DNA of 64,000 bases, from assembly GCA_902589965.1 (NCBI GenBank), contig CACIUX010000004.1, positions 1 to 64,000 of the forward strand, written 5' to 3'. The translations under genes were made by a program, and so were the position numbers. The stretch is from an uncultured SAR86 cluster bacterium. GTDB taxonomy: Bacteria > Pseudomonadota > Gammaproteobacteria > Magnimaribacterales > AG-339-G14. Below are positions 19,872 through 30,224 of the stretch, piece after piece. Position 1 is the stretch's first letter, and every line of letters begins with the position of its first letter. The notes beneath the pieces were generated by a model. It was not told the DNA's origin. It worked only from the letters and a program-made list of their open reading frames with translations, and did not search any database.

Positions 19872-22681
19872 TTCAACATTTCCTTCAGAAATCGCCCAGT
19901 ATGAGATTTTTTAATTTTTGAAATTTCTTCTGGAGTTCCTTCTCCAATAATTTCTCCGCCACCCGATCCGCCTTCTGGGCCAAGATCTATTATCCAATCA
20001 GAATTAACAATCACATCTAAGTTATGTTCGATAATGACAACAGTATTGCCTTGTTCATTCAATTTATTGATCACTTTTAATAGTAGGTTTACATCATGGA
20101 AATGAAGACCAGTTGTTGGTTCGTCTAATAGATAAAGAGTATCCCCGGTGGCTACCTTGCCAAGCTCTTTAGCAAGTTTTACTCTTTGGGCTTCTCCTCC
20201 AGATAACGTTGTAGCGGGCTGGCCAATTTTTATATAACTCAATCCCACATCATAAAGAGTTTGTAATTTTCTTTTGATGGGTGGAATCGAATCAAAAAAT
20301 TTTAAGGATTCTTCAACGTTCATATCAAGAACCTCAAAGATGTTTTTCCCCTTGAATTTCACCTCAAGCGTTTCTTTGTTATATCTTTTTCCATCACAAA
20401 CATCACATTTAACATAGACGTCAGGCAGAAAATGCATTTCTACCTTAATTAAACCATCTCCTTGACAAGTTTCACATCTGCCACCTTTAACATTGAAGCT
20501 GAACCTTCCTGGCTTATAGCCTCGAGCTCTTGCCTCTTCCGTTTCTGAAAACAGCTCTCTGATAGGCGTGAATATTCCTGTGTAAGTAACAGGATTTGAT
20601 CTTGGAGTCCTTCCTATTGGGGACTGACTAATCTCAATAATTTTATCTAATTTTTTTTCACCTGAAATATTTTCAAATTCTTGACAGTCATAGTTAGATT
20701 TATGAATCTTATTTGCCAAAGCAGGATATAAAGTTTGATTAATCAGAGTAGATTTTCCAGAACCCGAAACTCCAGTAATGCTGATAATTTTTCCCAAAGG
20801 TAAATTTAAATCAACATTCTTGAGATTGTTCCCATTACAACCCTTAATACAAAGAGAACCTTTTTCAGATTTCTCAAATTTATCAATCTTAATATCTTTT
20901 TTCCCGGATAAATATTGTCCGGTTAAGGAACTTTCTTTCTTAAGGATTTCTTTATAATTGCCTGCAAAACTGACAAACCCTCCATGAATACCTGCCCCTG
21001 GACCGATATCAATAATATGATCAGCACATTCTATTGTCTCTTTATCATGCTCAACGACGATAACCGTATTTCCTAAATCTTTTAATCTAAACAAAGTAGA
21101 TAAAAGTCTCTTATTATCTCTTTGGTGTAGGCCAATTGATGGTTCATCAAGAATGTATGTAACTCCAACGAGCCCAGCACCTATTTGACTGGCAAGTCTT
21201 ATTCTTTGTGCTTCGCCTCCACTCAAAGTTTCGGCGCTTCTTGATAATGTTAGATAATTAAGCCCGACATCAGATAAAAATTTTAATCTTTCTTTCAGCT
21301 CTTTTACTACCTTCTCTGCAATTGCTCCCTTTTTGCCCTTTAAATTCAAGTTATTAAAAAAATCAAGGCAATCATCAATGGTCATGTTTGTTATATCCCA
21401 AAGCTCTTTATCATCTATCTTCACAGATCTTGCCTCTTTATTTAATCTCGAGCCTTCACATGACATACAAACAGTATTGGTCATATATTTGGATAAATAC
21501 TCTCTAGAAAAAGCTGATTCACTCTCTCTAAATCTTCTATCAATATTATTAAGCACACCTTCGAAAGGTTTAAATGATTCTCTGAGATTCCCTCTTTTAG
21601 AAACATAACTAAAATCTATAATTTCCCCTGAACTACCATTCAGTATTTTTTCTTTTATATTTTCAGATAAATCCTCGAAGGGTTCGTCCAAGGAAATGCC
21701 ATAGTGTTTTGCTACCCTGTTGAGAAGATAGTGATGATACATCTGACTTGAATCCCATCCCTCAATTGCCCCTTGATTCAAGCTTAATTCAGGTCTCACA
21801 ATAACTTTTCTTCTATCAACTTGGGACTTCTGACCTAATCCATCGCAATCATCGCAAGCTCCAGAAGGGCTATTGAAAGAAAATAGTCTAGGTTCTAATG
21901 AAGCAATACTGAAACCACACTCGGTGCAGGCCATTTTTGTTGAAAATGTTATGTCTTTTTTAGATTCATCAAGGAAAGAGATAGTTACTATTCCATCTGA
22001 CTCTCTCAACGCAGTTTCTATTGATTCAGATATTCTTGATTTATTTTTTTTCGAAATAGATAGCCTATCAATGACAATATCAATATCATGTTTTTTATTT
22101 TTATTAAGTTGAGGGAGATTATCCAGATCAATGATTTCTCCATTAATTTTTGCCCTAATAAATCCTCTCACCTTAAGGTCGTTAAGTAGGATTAAGTGCT
22201 CACCTTTTTGTTGGCTTACTATAGGGCATAAGATAATAGCTCTCTCATTTTCCTCATCTTTAAAAAGTTTATCGACTATCTGATCGATGCTTTGAGATTC
22301 AAGGGAGATTCCATGATCTGGACAAAAAGGCGTGCCGACCCTTGCATAAAGCAGCCTCAAATAGTCATATATTTCAGTAACAGTCCCAACTGTAGACCTT
22401 GGATTATGAGATGTGGATTTTTGCTCTATTGAAATAGCGGGGGACAAACCATTTATATGATCAACATCGGGCTTATCCATAACTGACAAAAATTGTCTTG
22501 CATAAGAAGACAATGATTCAACATATCTTCTTTGACCTTCAGCATATAAAGTATCAAATGCTAAAGAAGACTTTCCTGATCCAGAAAGTCCTGTAATGAC
22601 GGTAAGTTTATCTCGAGGAATTATTACATCGATGTTTTTAAGATTGTGCTGTTTAGCACCTTTGACTTCGATATTTTTCAT
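19868..22681 (-). CDS. uvrA: Excinuclease ABC subunit A
   Basis: UvrA is the damage-recognition ATPase of nucleotide excision repair. The 937-residue product is full length. It contains two ABC ATPase modules: Walker A GLSGSGKS at residues 31-38 and GVSGSGKST near 640. Signature sequences are [14 protein letters not shown] and [14 protein letters not shown]. Zinc-finger cysteines are seen in CTECGF with CDDCDG, and CETCQGDG with CDVCDG. It is divergent from ssb with 61 bases between, and convergent with rplQ. Confidence 0.99.
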   Translation of the reverse strand: MKNIEVKGAKQHNLKNIDVIIPRDKLTVITGLSGSGKSSLAFDTLYAEGQRRYVESLSSYARQFLSVMDKPDVDHINGLSPAISIEQKSTSHNPRSTVGTVTEIYDYLRLLYARVGTPFCPDHGISLESQSIDQIVDKLFKDEENERAIILCPIVSQQKGEHLILLNDLKVRGFIRAKINGEIIDLDNLPQLNKNKKHDIDIVIDRLSISKKNKSRISESIETALRESDGIVTISFLDESKKDITFSTKMACTECGFSIASLEPRLFSFNSPSGACDDCDGLGQKSQVDRRKVIVRPELSLNQGAIEGWDSSQMYHHYLLNRVAKHYGISLDEPFEDLSENIKEKILNGSSGEIIDFSYVSKRGNLRESFKPFEGVLNNIDRRFRESESAFSREYLSKYMTNTVCMSCEGSRLNKEARSVKIDDKELWDITNMTIDDCLDFFNNLNLKGKKGAIAEKVVKELKERLKFLSDVGLNYLTLSRSAETLSGGEAQRIRLASQIGAGLVGVTYILDEPSIGLHQRDNKRLLSTLFRLKDLGNTVIVVEHDKETIECADHIIDIGPGAGIHGGFVSFAGNYKEILKKESSLTGQYLSGKKDIKIDKFEKSEKGSLCIKGCNGNNLKNVDLNLPLGKIISITGVSGSGKSTLINQTLYPALANKIHKSNYDCQEFENISGEKKLDKIIEISQSPIGRTPRSNPVTYTGIFTPIRELFSETEEARARGYKPGRFSFNVKGGRCETCQGDGLIKVEMHFLPDVYVKCDVCDGKRYNKETLEVKFKGKNIFEVLDMNVEESLKFFDSIPPIKRKLQTLYDVGLSYIKIGQPATTLSGGEAQRVKLAKELGKVATGDTLYLLDEPTTGLHFHDVNLLLKVINKLNEQGNTVVIIEHNLDVIVNSDWIIDLGPEGGSGGGEIIGEGTPEEISKIKKSHTGRFLKEMLN

Positions 22682-22709
22682 TTATTTATAAATAGTCTTT
22701 CAGATGGAT

Positions 22710-22715
22710 TATAAT
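22710..22715 (+). promoter_or_regulatory. Probable -10 element of the ssb promoter
   Basis: A perfect TATAAT lies in the uvrA-ssb divergent gap, about 28 bases before the ssb ATG. I see no good -35 at the expected spacing. Its position upstream of the chosen start is one reason to reject the longer N-terminus from 22704. Confidence 0.4.
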
Positions 22716-22742
22716 GAATTTACATTAAAAATAAGGTGCATT

Positions 22743-23174
22743 ATGGCTCGAAGCGGAATAAATAAGGTTATATTAGTTGGTAATCTCGGGAAAGATCCTG
22801 ACATGAGGTATACGGCGGGAGGAGATGCAGTTGCAAATTTGAGTATCGCTACATCTGAAAGCTGGAATGATAATCAAACTGGAGAAAAAAAGGAAAAAAC
22901 TGAGTGGCATAGAGTTGTTTTTTTTAGAAGAATTGCAGAAGTTTGTGGGGAGTATTTAAAAAAAGGTTCTTCTGTCTATATTGAGGGATCATTAAGAACA
23001 AGAGATTGGGAAGACGATCAAGGAAATAAGAGATATACCACAGAGATTATTGGGAGAGAAATGCAAATGTTAGGAGGACGAAGATCTGAAGATAATATGG
23101 ATCAGAGCCCTCAGATGAATAGCTCTAGTCCTCAACCTGAGGAGGGGCTCATAGACGATGAAATTCCTTTTTAG
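22743..23174 (+). CDS. ssb: Single-stranded DNA-binding protein
   Basis: SSB protects single-stranded DNA during replication and repair and recruits partners through its C-terminal tip. I use the ATG at 22743 ([16 protein letters not shown]), which matches the E. coli start and follows an AAGG motif; the in-frame ATG at 22704 overlaps the -10 element. The product is 143 residues, with the OB fold in the first 110 and the acidic tail ending DDEIPF. The stop overlaps that of fabB by four bases. Confidence 0.98.
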   Translation: MARSGINKVILVGNLGKDPDMRYTAGGDAVANLSIATSESWNDNQTGEKKEKTEWHRVVFFRRIAEVCGEYLKKGSSVYIEGSLRTRDWEDDQGNKRYTTEIIGREMQMLGGRRSEDNMDQSPQMNSSSPQPEEGLIDDEIPF

Positions 23175-24397
23175 GATTTTAACTTTTCAAAAACTAAACT
23201 AACGTTAGTTCCCCCAAAGCCAAAGCTATTATTCATTACAGCATTCAAGTCCTGATCTCTGACTTCTGAAACTAAGTCTAAACCTTCACCTTCATCAATC
23301 GAGCTAGAAAGATTAAGGGTTTTTGATATAAAACTGTTTTTTAGCATTAATAGTGAAAAAATACTTTCTAAAGCCCCAGCGGCACCTAGGGTATGTCCAG
23401 TTTGAGATTTTGTTGAGCTTATGGGAGGAATTTTATCTATGAAAACCTTTTTTATAGATTCTAACTCGACAGGATCTCCAGCAGGTGTTGAAGTTCCGTG
23501 AGCATTAATATAATCAATATTATCTTTTCCATGCATTTCAACAGCCTTTAGCATGCAATTAGTTGCTCCTTCTCCGGATGGATGGACCATGTCATCTCCA
23601 TCAGAAGTTGCTCCATATCCAGTAATTTCAGCATAAATATCAGCGTTTCTTTCTAGAGCATGATCTAATTCTTCAACGACGAGCATGCCCGCTCCTCCGG
23701 CTATAACAAAACCATCTCTGTCTTTATCAAAAGGCCTTGATGCTTTCTCAGGACTCTCATTATATGAAGAAGACAGCGCTCCCATGGCATCAAACATACT
23801 AGACATTGTCCAATGCTCATCTTCAGCGCCACCAGCTAATATTATTTTTTGTTTTCCCAATTGAATTTGTTCCAGAGCTGATCCAATACAATGTGCGCTT
23901 GTTGAGCATGCAGAGGAAATAGAGAAATTCACCCCTTTGATGCCAAAAAAAGTTGCAAGAGCTGCTGACACGGTGTTTCCCATTGTTTGAGTAACTCTAT
24001 AAGGTCCTATTCTTTTAACTCCTTTGCTCTTAACTATATCTGCTGCTTCAACCTGGCTTCTAGAAGATGCTCCACCGGAACCTGCAATGACCCCAACGTC
24101 TAGTGAAGAAAACCTTGATAGATCCAAGCCTGAGTCTTTTATAGCCTCTGCAGCACTTAAATAGGCATAGCTTGCTGCTTCTCCCATAAATCTCAAATGT
24201 TTTCTATCAATGAGATCCTTTAGATTTAAATTAATGGAGCCAGAAATATGACTTCGCATACCCAGTTCTTTGTATGATTCATTGAAACGTATCCCTGATG
24301 TACCCGATTTAAGAGATTTCGTTATTTCAGAAATATTGTTACCTATGCAAGATATGGCACCAATTCCTGTTATTACTGCTCTTTTTAAAGTACTCAT
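23171..24397 (-). CDS. fabB: 3-oxoacyl-[acyl-carrier-protein] synthase I
   Basis: FabB elongates cis-3-decenoyl-ACP and is needed for unsaturated fatty acids. The 408-residue product has the thiolase fold with the active-site cysteine in [10 protein letters not shown], histidines in [11 protein letters not shown] and TGHTLGAAG, and the C-terminal [11 protein letters not shown] place the start at the ATG whose A is the last base of the fabA TGA (TGATG), rather than the TTG one codon earlier. It pairs with fabA as an operon. Confidence 0.97.
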   Translation of the reverse strand: MSTLKRAVITGIGAISCIGNNISEITKSLKSGTSGIRFNESYKELGMRSHISGSINLNLKDLIDRKHLRFMGEAASYAYLSAAEAIKDSGLDLSRFSSLDVGVIAGSGGASSRSQVEAADIVKSKGVKRIGPYRVTQTMGNTVSAALATFFGIKGVNFSISSACSTSAHCIGSALEQIQLGKQKIILAGGAEDEHWTMSSMFDAMGALSSSYNESPEKASRPFDKDRDGFVIAGGAGMLVVEELDHALERNADIYAEITGYGATSDGDDMVHPSGEGATNCMLKAVEMHGKDNIDYINAHGTSTPAGDPVELESIKKVFIDKIPPISSTKSQTGHTLGAAGALESIFSLLMLKNSFISKTLNLSSSIDEGEGLDLVSEVRDQDLNAVMNNSFGFGGTNVSLVFEKLKS

Positions 24398-24918
24398 CAA
24401 AAATTACCAGGGTTCTCAAAAAGCCCAACTTTTAAGTTCTTCGCTGAATAAATTTCCTTTCCATCAACATACATTAATCCGTCCGCAACTCCAAGAACAG
24501 TTTTTGTTGATAGCATTCTTTTTACATGAATCTCATATTTAACCGTTTTAGCATGAGGAAGCACTTGACCATAAAATTTTACCTGCCCGGCACCAAGAGC
24601 TCTTCCTATTCCATGATTCCCAGACCAAAGTAAATAAAACCCTAAAATTTGCCACATTGCGTCCAAACCTAAGCATCCGGGCATAACTGGATCATCTTTA
24701 AAATGACAATCAAAAAACCAAAGGTTCTCATTGATATCAAGTTCTGCCTCTATTAGTCCATTTGAGTAATTACCCTGATCTTCTGATATTGAAGTAATTC
24801 TATCTAACATCAGCATATTGCTACTTGGAAGCTTTCCATCATTTTCATGAAATAGCTTTCCGTTCGAGCAAAGTTGAAGTTCTTCTTTCGTGAAAGAATT
24901 CTTTTCTGTAAATTTCAT
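24397..24918 (-). CDS. fabA: 3-hydroxydecanoyl-ACP dehydratase/isomerase
   Basis: FabA dehydrates 3-hydroxydecanoyl-ACP and isomerises the trans-2 product to cis-3, the branch point to unsaturated fatty acids. The 173-residue product has the active-site segment [20 protein letters not shown] with the catalytic histidine and aspartate. The ATG at 24918 is preferred to the TTG just before it because it is a standard start after a GAGAG motif. FabA with FabB is a gammaproteobacterial and alphaproteobacterial hallmark. Confidence 0.97.
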   Translation of the reverse strand: MKFTEKNSFTKEELQLCSNGKLFHENDGKLPSSNMLMLDRITSISEDQGNYSNGLIEAELDINENLWFFDCHFKDDPVMPGCLGLDAMWQILGFYLLWSGNHGIGRALGAGQVKFYGQVLPHAKTVKYEIHVKRMLSTKTVLGVADGLMYVDGKEIYSAKNLKVGLFENPGNF

Positions 24919-24962
24919 CAATCTCTCAAGTACAAATTATCATAGTTGATTTATTGAATCTA

Positions 24963-24991
24963 TTGCGACAAAGAACTTATTTAGATATCAT
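24963..24991 (+). promoter_or_regulatory. Candidate sigma70 promoter for rplU-rpmA-obgE-proB
   Basis: TTGCGA (24963-24968) and TATCAT (24986-24991) are 17 bases apart in the gap between divergent fabA and rplU. The predicted start is near 24998, about 17 bases before the rplU ATG. No Shine-Dalgarno is evident in that leader. Confidence 0.5.
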
Positions 24992-25014
24992 TCGACCTCA
25001 ATTTTGATATAAAA

Positions 25015-25326
25015 ATGTACGCGGTAATCAAAACAGGTGGTAAACAGCATAAAGTTGCTGAAGGCGAAATCCTTAAAGTTGAAAAACTTAAAGCTTCTGA
25101 AGGAGAACCTGTTGATATTACTGATGTGCTATTAATTGAGAAAGATGGCGAAGTTACTCTTGGCTCTCCTTTTATTGAAGGGGCGAAGGTAACTGCAAAA
25201 ATCCTTCGACACGGAAAAGAAGATAAAGTAACTATTATCAAGATGAAAAGAAGGAAGGACTACAGGAAAAAGCAAGGTCATCGTCAAAATTATAGTGAAA
25301 TTCAAATAGAGCAAATTTCGGTTTAA
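25015..25326 (+). CDS. rplU: 50S ribosomal protein L21
   Basis: L21 binds 23S rRNA with the help of L20. The 103-residue product starts [18 protein letters not shown] and has the C-terminal [20 protein letters not shown] basic motif. The rplU-rpmA-obgE order is nearly universal. The intergenic gap to rpmA is two bases. Confidence 0.99.
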   Translation: MYAVIKTGGKQHKVAEGEILKVEKLKASEGEPVDITDVLLIEKDGEVTLGSPFIEGAKVTAKILRHGKEDKVTIIKMKRRKDYRKKQGHRQNYSEIQIEQISV

Positions 25327-25328
25327 GT

Positions 25329-25589
25329 ATGGCACATAAAAAAGCAGGTGGTAGCAGTAGAAACGGAAGAGATTCTGAATCTAAAAGACTGGGCGTTAAA
25401 AGGTACGGCGGCCAACTGGTATCTGCTGGCTCTATTCTAGTCAGGCAAAGGGGCACAAAGTTTCATCCTGGCACAAATGTTGGAATTGGAAAAGATCATA
25501 CACTTTTTGCAAAAATTGACGGCACTGTATCTTTCAGCAAAAAAGGTAGAAATCTTAGACAATTCATAAATATCACTCCCGCAGATTAA
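25329..25589 (+). CDS. rpmA: 50S ribosomal protein L27
   Basis: L27's N-terminus reaches the peptidyl transferase centre. The 86-residue product starts [19 protein letters not shown] directly, the gammaproteobacterial form with no cleavable N-terminal extension of the Firmicutes type. The [15 protein letters not shown] core follows. It lies three bases before obgE. Confidence 0.99.
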   Translation: MAHKKAGGSSRNGRDSESKRLGVKRYGGQLVSAGSILVRQRGTKFHPGTNVGIGKDHTLFAKIDGTVSFSKKGRNLRQFINITPAD

Positions 25590-25592
25590 ATA

Positions 25593-26603
25593 ATGAGCTT
25601 CATTGACGAAGCCGCTATTCAATTAATAGCTGGCTCTGGTGGAAACGGATGTTTGAGCTTCAGAAGAGAAAAATTTATTCCTAAGGGTGGTCCCGATGGT
25701 GGCGACGGAGGGAAAGGCGGAAGCATTTTTCTTAAAGCTGACAGCTCTTTAACAACGCTGCAAGATTTTAGATTACAAAAAAAATACCAAGCTAAAAATG
25801 GTTCTCCTGGCGAGGGTAAAAATAAACATGGCAAGGATGCCAGTGACATAATTTTAAAAGTTCCCGTTGGTACTGTTGTTTTTGAAGAATCAACTGAAGA
25901 AGAGATAGCAGACTTAAAAAAAGATGGCGATCTTTTTGAAGTTGTTTCTGGAGGAAAGGGTGGATTAGGGAATGCAAGGTTCAAGTCATCTACCAATAGA
26001 GCTCCCAGAAAAACTACAGATGGAGAAAAGGGAGAAGAGCTATCGCTTCAGTTAGAACTAAGATTAATAGCTGATGTTGGTCTCTTAGGATTTCCAAATG
26101 CAGGAAAATCTACCTTAATTTCGAGTATATCTGAGGCAAAACCCAAAATAGCCGACTATCCTTTTACTACTCTAACTCCTAATCTTGGAGTGGTTGAGGC
26201 TAAATCTCTCAATCCATATGTAATTGCAGATATTCCAGGATTAATTCCGGGAGCTGCCAAGGGAGCAGGGCTTGGGATAAGATTTTTAAAACATTTATCT
26301 CGAGTAAAGTTATTGCTTCATCTAATTGATGTATCAGAAATCAAACCTGAAGATGTAAAGGAAAAAAAGAATTCTTTAGATAAAGAGCTAAAAGAATTTG
26401 ACGAATCTTTATCTAAACTAGAGCAATGGATTGTACTAACTAAAGCAGACACAAAAACAGAATCGAAGGATGATTATTTATCTAAGGCAAAAAAGATTTA
26501 CAGCAATGAGGTTTTTTTAATATCTTCTGTAACTGGGGAAGGATTAAGCGAACTAGTCAAAAAGGTCAGTACAAAAATCATAGAGATTAATAGTAATGAG
26601 TAA
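25593..26603 (+). CDS. obgE: GTPase ObgE/CgtA
   Basis: Obg is a ribosome-assembly GTPase linked to the stringent response. The 336-residue product has the glycine-rich Obg fold (about 1-158; GGPDGGDGGKGG visible) and the G domain with GFPNAGKSTL near residues 166-175, DIPG near 212 and the base-recognition TKAD. It ends soon after the G domain, so it lacks the variable C-terminal extension seen in E. coli. It overlaps proB by eight bases. Confidence 0.98.
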   Translation: MSFIDEAAIQLIAGSGGNGCLSFRREKFIPKGGPDGGDGGKGGSIFLKADSSLTTLQDFRLQKKYQAKNGSPGEGKNKHGKDASDIILKVPVGTVVFEESTEEEIADLKKDGDLFEVVSGGKGGLGNARFKSSTNRAPRKTTDGEKGEELSLQLELRLIADVGLLGFPNAGKSTLISSISEAKPKIADYPFTTLTPNLGVVEAKSLNPYVIADIPGLIPGAAKGAGLGIRFLKHLSRVKLLLHLIDVSEIKPEDVKEKKNSLDKELKEFDESLSKLEQWIVLTKADTKTESKDDYLSKAKKIYSNEVFLISSVTGEGLSELVKKVSTKIIEINSNE

Positions 26604-27366
26604 TTCAATAGTAGTAATGAAAGTAGGGTCCTCCTTAATTTCACAAGGAAGTCGAGAAAATTCAGCTTTTTTTAAAAGACTTGCTAAGTGCATTCAGAAA
26701 TTTAGAGAAAATGACTTTGATGTAGTTTTAGTTTCATCTGGCGCAATTTCCTATGGAATGAAGAAAAGAGGCATAGAAAAAAAACCAAAGAATATCAAAC
26801 AACTTCAATCATTATCAGCTGTTGGCCAAATAGGGCTTATTAATGCTTACCAGAAAAATTTTGATAAATTTAAAATAGAGGTTGCTCAAGTTCTCCTCAG
26901 TCACAGTGACTTTAAATCTGAAACAAAATCTAACAATATTAAATCGAGCATCAATAATCTCCTCAGATGGGGTATAACGCCAATAGTCAATGAAAATGAT
27001 TCTGTATCAACAGAAGAAATTGAGAGAGGAGATAATGATCAATTAAGTGCAAAACTAGCGAATCTTATTAGTTCTAAAAAACTTATACTTTATACAGATC
27101 AAAAGGGTTTATATTCAAAAGATCCAAGAACAAATAAGGACGCAGTTCTTATTGACGAAGTCAGCCTTAAAGCTCTTTCAAATCAAAAAATTATTTTTGG
27201 AGATTCTGGTAAGTTAGGAAGGGGAGGCATGAAAACTAAATTGTCAGCTATGAAAATTTTCTTAATTAATAATCAAAGGATTGGCTATATCCTAAGCGGC
27301 CATGAAAAAGATCTATTTGGTTCATTGCAGAACCAAAAAAAGAGAACTAGATTGAAATTAAGCTGA
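26596..27366 (+). CDS. proB: Glutamate 5-kinase, short form without PUA domain
   Basis: ProB phosphorylates glutamate in the first step of proline synthesis. The product is 256 residues, against 367 in E. coli. The amino-acid-kinase domain is complete: KVGSSLIS at the start, VLVSSGAIS, IVNENDSVST, GDNDQLSAKLA and GRGGMKTKLSA. The C-terminal PUA domain is missing. The ATG lies inside obgE. The 3' end overlaps convergent rpsT by nine bases. Confidence 0.96.
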   Translation: MSNSIVVMKVGSSLISQGSRENSAFFKRLAKCIQKFRENDFDVVLVSSGAISYGMKKRGIEKKPKNIKQLQSLSAVGQIGLINAYQKNFDKFKIEVAQVLLSHSDFKSETKSNNIKSSINNLLRWGITPIVNENDSVSTEEIERGDNDQLSAKLANLISSKKLILYTDQKGLYSKDPRTNKDAVLIDEVSLKALSNQKIIFGDSGKLGRGGMKTKLSAMKIFLINNQRIGYILSGHEKDLFGSLQNQKKRTRLKLS

Positions 27367-27627
27367 CTTAAGAGCTTTTAATTTTTTGTTGAGTCTTGAT
27401 TTAGTTCTTGCAACGTGATTTTTGGGAAGAACTTTTTTATTGGCAAGTTTGTCCATTAGTTTCTGAGTTTTCTTAAACTCGTTCCCGGCAGCTTCGATGT
27501 CCTTATCATCAAGTGCTTTTTCAAAAGCCTTAATACTTGTCCTCGCAGAAGCACGTTGAGAGCTTTTAAGGGCATTTCTTCTATTAGCTTGCCTAGCTCT
27601 TTTAATTGCTGATTTAATGTTTGCCAT
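27358..27627 (-). CDS. rpsT: 30S ribosomal protein S20
   Basis: S20 is a primary assembly protein of three helices. I start at the ATG at 27627 (MANIKSAIKRARQANRR), which matches the family start; the longer frame to 27690 adds an unrelated hydrophobic stretch and crosses the probable promoter. The product is 89 residues with ASARTSIKAFEKAL and the C-terminal HVARTKSRLNKKL. The bases before the ATG show no Shine-Dalgarno. Confidence 0.98.
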   Translation of the reverse strand: MANIKSAIKRARQANRRNALKSSQRASARTSIKAFEKALDDKDIEAAGNEFKKTQKLMDKLANKKVLPKNHVARTKSRLNKKLKALKSA

Positions 27628-27636
27628 AGGTGCGGA

Positions 27637-27665
27637 ATGATGAAGATAACAAACTAATTTGTCAA
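27637..27665 (-). promoter_or_regulatory. Candidate sigma70 promoter of rpsT
   Basis: On the minus strand a consensus TTGACA (27665-27660) is followed after 17 bases by CATCAT (27642-27637), a four-of-six -10 match. The start would fall near 27630, about three bases before the rpsT ATG. The weak -10 keeps confidence low. Confidence 0.4.
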
Positions 27666-27692
27666 TATAATACTTAATAAGTTTATTCATTC

Positions 27693-29825
27693 ATGCGAAA
27701 ACTAGCCATAATCCTTATTTCCATTAGTTTGTTATCGTGCGAGCAGTTAAGCATGGTTGATAATAATAATTTGAAATCAATTTATCCCATGACTAAAAAA
27801 GTTAATATTTCTGATTTATACTTTTCAAAAGAAATTCAAGATCCATATAGATGGCTTGAGGATGATCTCGATAAGGAGACAAAGAGGTGGATAGAGGATC
27901 AAAATCTCTTTACTGATAAATACTTCGAAAGTTTAGGATCCAAAGAGCAAATAAAAGATGGATTAAAAAAAATTTGGGACTATGAGAAATTTTCTTCGCC
28001 CTTCAAAGAAGGAAATTACATTTATTTTTTCAAGAATACTGGCCTACAAAATCAATCAGCGCTTTATCGAAAAGACTCTCAAGGGGTTGAGGAAGTCTTT
28101 TTAGATCCTAACTCGTTCAGTGAAGATGGAACTATCTCTTTATCTGATATTGGTTTTAGTAAAGATGGAAGTGTTGCTGCTTATGCAATTTCTGAAGGTG
28201 GAAGTGATTGGAGGAAAGTATTCTTTTTAGATACAGAAACCAAATCATTGTTATCAGATTCTCTAATCAACGTTAAGTTTTCTTCATTAAGTTGGAAAAA
28301 CAATGAGGGTATCTACTATTCAACTTACGATGCTCCTGAAGGAAGTGAACTAAGTTCTTTGAATAATAATCATAAACTTTATTTTCATAAATTAGGAACT
28401 ACTCAAGAAAAAGATCAAATTATCTTTGGAAACAAAGCTGAACAAAAAAGAAGATATGTTTCATCCTCTGTAACAGAGGATCAAAAATACTTAATTATAT
28501 CCGCCGCAAATTCCACATCTGGAAATGAACTCTATTTAATAAATCACTTAGATGAAAATCCACAAATTAAAACTATAAATGATGATCTTTCTATCGATGT
28601 TTATTTATTGGATAGTCTAGATGACGAACTTTTTTTAGTGACTAACAATAATGCTGATAATCAAAAAATTATTTCAGTTCAAGCCACAAAACCTTCTTTA
28701 TATAACTCCAAAGATTTAATCCCAGAACAGGATTCTGTAATGAGTCCAAGCTCTTCAGGAGGATATATATTTGTAGAGTTAATGCAGAATGCAATTTCAA
28801 AGACTTTTCAATATGATTTTTCTGGAAAGCTCATTAGAGAAGTCGATCTTCCGGGTATAGGTAGTGTTTCTCCAATCTCAGGGAAAAGAGAGGATGATGA
28901 ACTTTTCTATTCTTTCTCCAACTACCATACACCTCCCACAATCTACAGCATCAATCCCAAGAGCGGTAAATCAAAAATTTATTTCAAGCCAAAGATAAAT
29001 TTTGATCCTGAAAAATATATATCAGAGCAGGTTTTTTATACCTCCAAAGATGGAACAAAAGTTCCAATGATCATCACATATAAAAAAGGTTTGAGTAAAA
29101 ATGGTAAAAATCCAACAATTCTTTATGGATATGGAGGTTTTAACATTTCCCTCACTCCAAATTTCAGCAGCATTATGGCTTATTGGTTAGAAAAAGGCGG
29201 AGTTTATGCGGTTCCAAATATCAGAGGAGGCGGAGAATATGGGAAGAAATGGCATCTATCTGGGACAAAAATGAACAAGCAAAATGTATTTGATGATTTT
29301 ATCTATGCCGCAAGATTTCTTTTTTCAGAGGGCTATACAAAATCAGAAAACTTAATTTTGAGAGGAGGTTCAAACGGAGGTCTTTTAGTTGGTGCTGTTA
29401 TGACCCAAGAGCCTCAGCTTGCTAGAGTTGCTCTCCCTGCGGTTGGTGTACTAGATATGCTCAGGTATCATAAATTTACTGCCGGTGCAGGCTGGGCTTA
29501 TGATTATGGTACATCAGATGAAAGTGAAGAGATGTTTAAATATCTTTTATCTTATTCACCATTACACAATATTAAAGACGAAGTCTCTTATCCCGCCACA
29601 TTGATAACAACAGGCGATCATGACGATAGGGTAGTCCCAGCTCATTCATATAAGTTTGCCGCTTCATTGCAGGAATTACACAGTGGAGATAATCCTATCC
29701 TCATTAGAATTGAAACTGAAGCAGGACATGGTGCAGGCACTCCAACCGAGATAATCTTAGACTCTTATTCAGAAATCTTTTCATTCATCTTAGGAAATAT
29801 AGAAAATAGATTATCAATAAAATAG
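27693..29825 (+). CDS. Prolyl oligopeptidase family (S9A) lipoprotein
   Basis: This is a serine peptidase of the S9A family, cleaving short peptides after proline, probably in the periplasm. The 710-residue product begins with a lipoprotein signal (hydrophobic residues 4-15, lipobox LLSC with Cys16). DPYRWLEDD opens the propeller region. The C-terminal alpha/beta hydrolase domain has the nucleophile in RGGSNGGLLVG (codons near 29362-29394), aspartate in GDHDDRVVPAHS and histidine in EAGHGAGTP. It is divergent from rpsT and convergent with ssrA. Role in peptide scavenging is inference. Confidence 0.95.
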   Translation: MRKLAIILISISLLSCEQLSMVDNNNLKSIYPMTKKVNISDLYFSKEIQDPYRWLEDDLDKETKRWIEDQNLFTDKYFESLGSKEQIKDGLKKIWDYEKFSSPFKEGNYIYFFKNTGLQNQSALYRKDSQGVEEVFLDPNSFSEDGTISLSDIGFSKDGSVAAYAISEGGSDWRKVFFLDTETKSLLSDSLINVKFSSLSWKNNEGIYYSTYDAPEGSELSSLNNNHKLYFHKLGTTQEKDQIIFGNKAEQKRRYVSSSVTEDQKYLIISAANSTSGNELYLINHLDENPQIKTINDDLSIDVYLLDSLDDELFLVTNNNADNQKIISVQATKPSLYNSKDLIPEQDSVMSPSSSGGYIFVELMQNAISKTFQYDFSGKLIREVDLPGIGSVSPISGKREDDELFYSFSNYHTPPTIYSINPKSGKSKIYFKPKINFDPEKYISEQVFYTSKDGTKVPMIITYKKGLSKNGKNPTILYGYGGFNISLTPNFSSIMAYWLEKGGVYAVPNIRGGGEYGKKWHLSGTKMNKQNVFDDFIYAARFLFSEGYTKSENLILRGGSNGGLLVGAVMTQEPQLARVALPAVGVLDMLRYHKFTAGAGWAYDYGTSDESEEMFKYLLSYSPLHNIKDEVSYPATLITTGDHDDRVVPAHSYKFAASLQELHSGDNPILIRIETEAGHGAGTPTEIILDSYSEIFSFILGNIENRLSIK

Positions 29826-29845
29826 ATCAATTTAATTTCTAATTT

Positions 29846-30194
29846 TGGTGGAGGCGGCGGGTATCGAACCCGCGTCCAACTAACTCTTACCTTCAGATCT
29901 ACATGCTTATTTCACCAATTTTCTTTTACTTCCATGGCCCGATGAAAAGGGATTAGAAGAGTAAGCTCAGAAAAGTCTTATCAAAATGAGTCTGAGCAAC
30001 ACATTTCAAGCATTCTACTAGTCGACTTCGCTTATCCCTTAGTAGAAGTCAGGGTAAGGAAGCTAGCTTAATTATGCAGCTAGTGCGTAGTTGTTTTTGC
30101 CAACTAATTGTTTTGAGAATTGTTTAACGAGAACTCCTCAATCTCGACATGCACTTAAGGTTCGAAAGAAAGATGTCTAATCCTGTTCGCCCCC
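29846..30194 (-). ncRNA. ssrA: Transfer-messenger RNA (tmRNA)
   Basis: tmRNA rescues stalled ribosomes together with SmpB. The RNA reads 5' GGGGGCGAACAGGATTAGAC and ends in a T-arm GGGTTCGATACCC followed by CGCCTCCACCA. The ends pair over seven base pairs (one G-U) as an alanine-type acceptor stem with encoded CCA. The tag reading frame, 30101 down to 30072, is GGC AAA AAC AAC TAC GCA CTA GCT GCA TAA, giving GKNNYALAA, preceded by TTAGTT in the place of the E. coli TAGTC. The resume codon is glycine rather than alanine. It lies 30 bases downstream of smpB. Confidence 0.97.
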
Positions 30195-30224
30195 AAAAAA
30201 GCAAGTAATTGTATCTAATGATCT

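Noticed and set aside
22704-22742. N-terminal extension of SSB from the ATG at 22704
   Set aside because: The extension covers a perfect TATAAT, does not match any SSB, and [11 protein letters not shown] at 22743 aligns with the family start.
25619-25996. Proline-rich minus-strand frame in obgE
   Set aside because: It mirrors the glycine-rich Obg fold codons on the other strand, a common artefact.
27628-27690. N-terminal extension of S20 to 27690
   Set aside because: It would add 21 hydrophobic residues to a ribosomal protein and cross the TTGACA promoter element.
29826-30224. The gap between the prolyl oligopeptidase and smpB as empty intergenic DNA or a tRNA-Ala gene
   Set aside because: The tRNA-like end belongs to a tmRNA: the 5' half lies about 320 bases away and the tag frame sits between the two.
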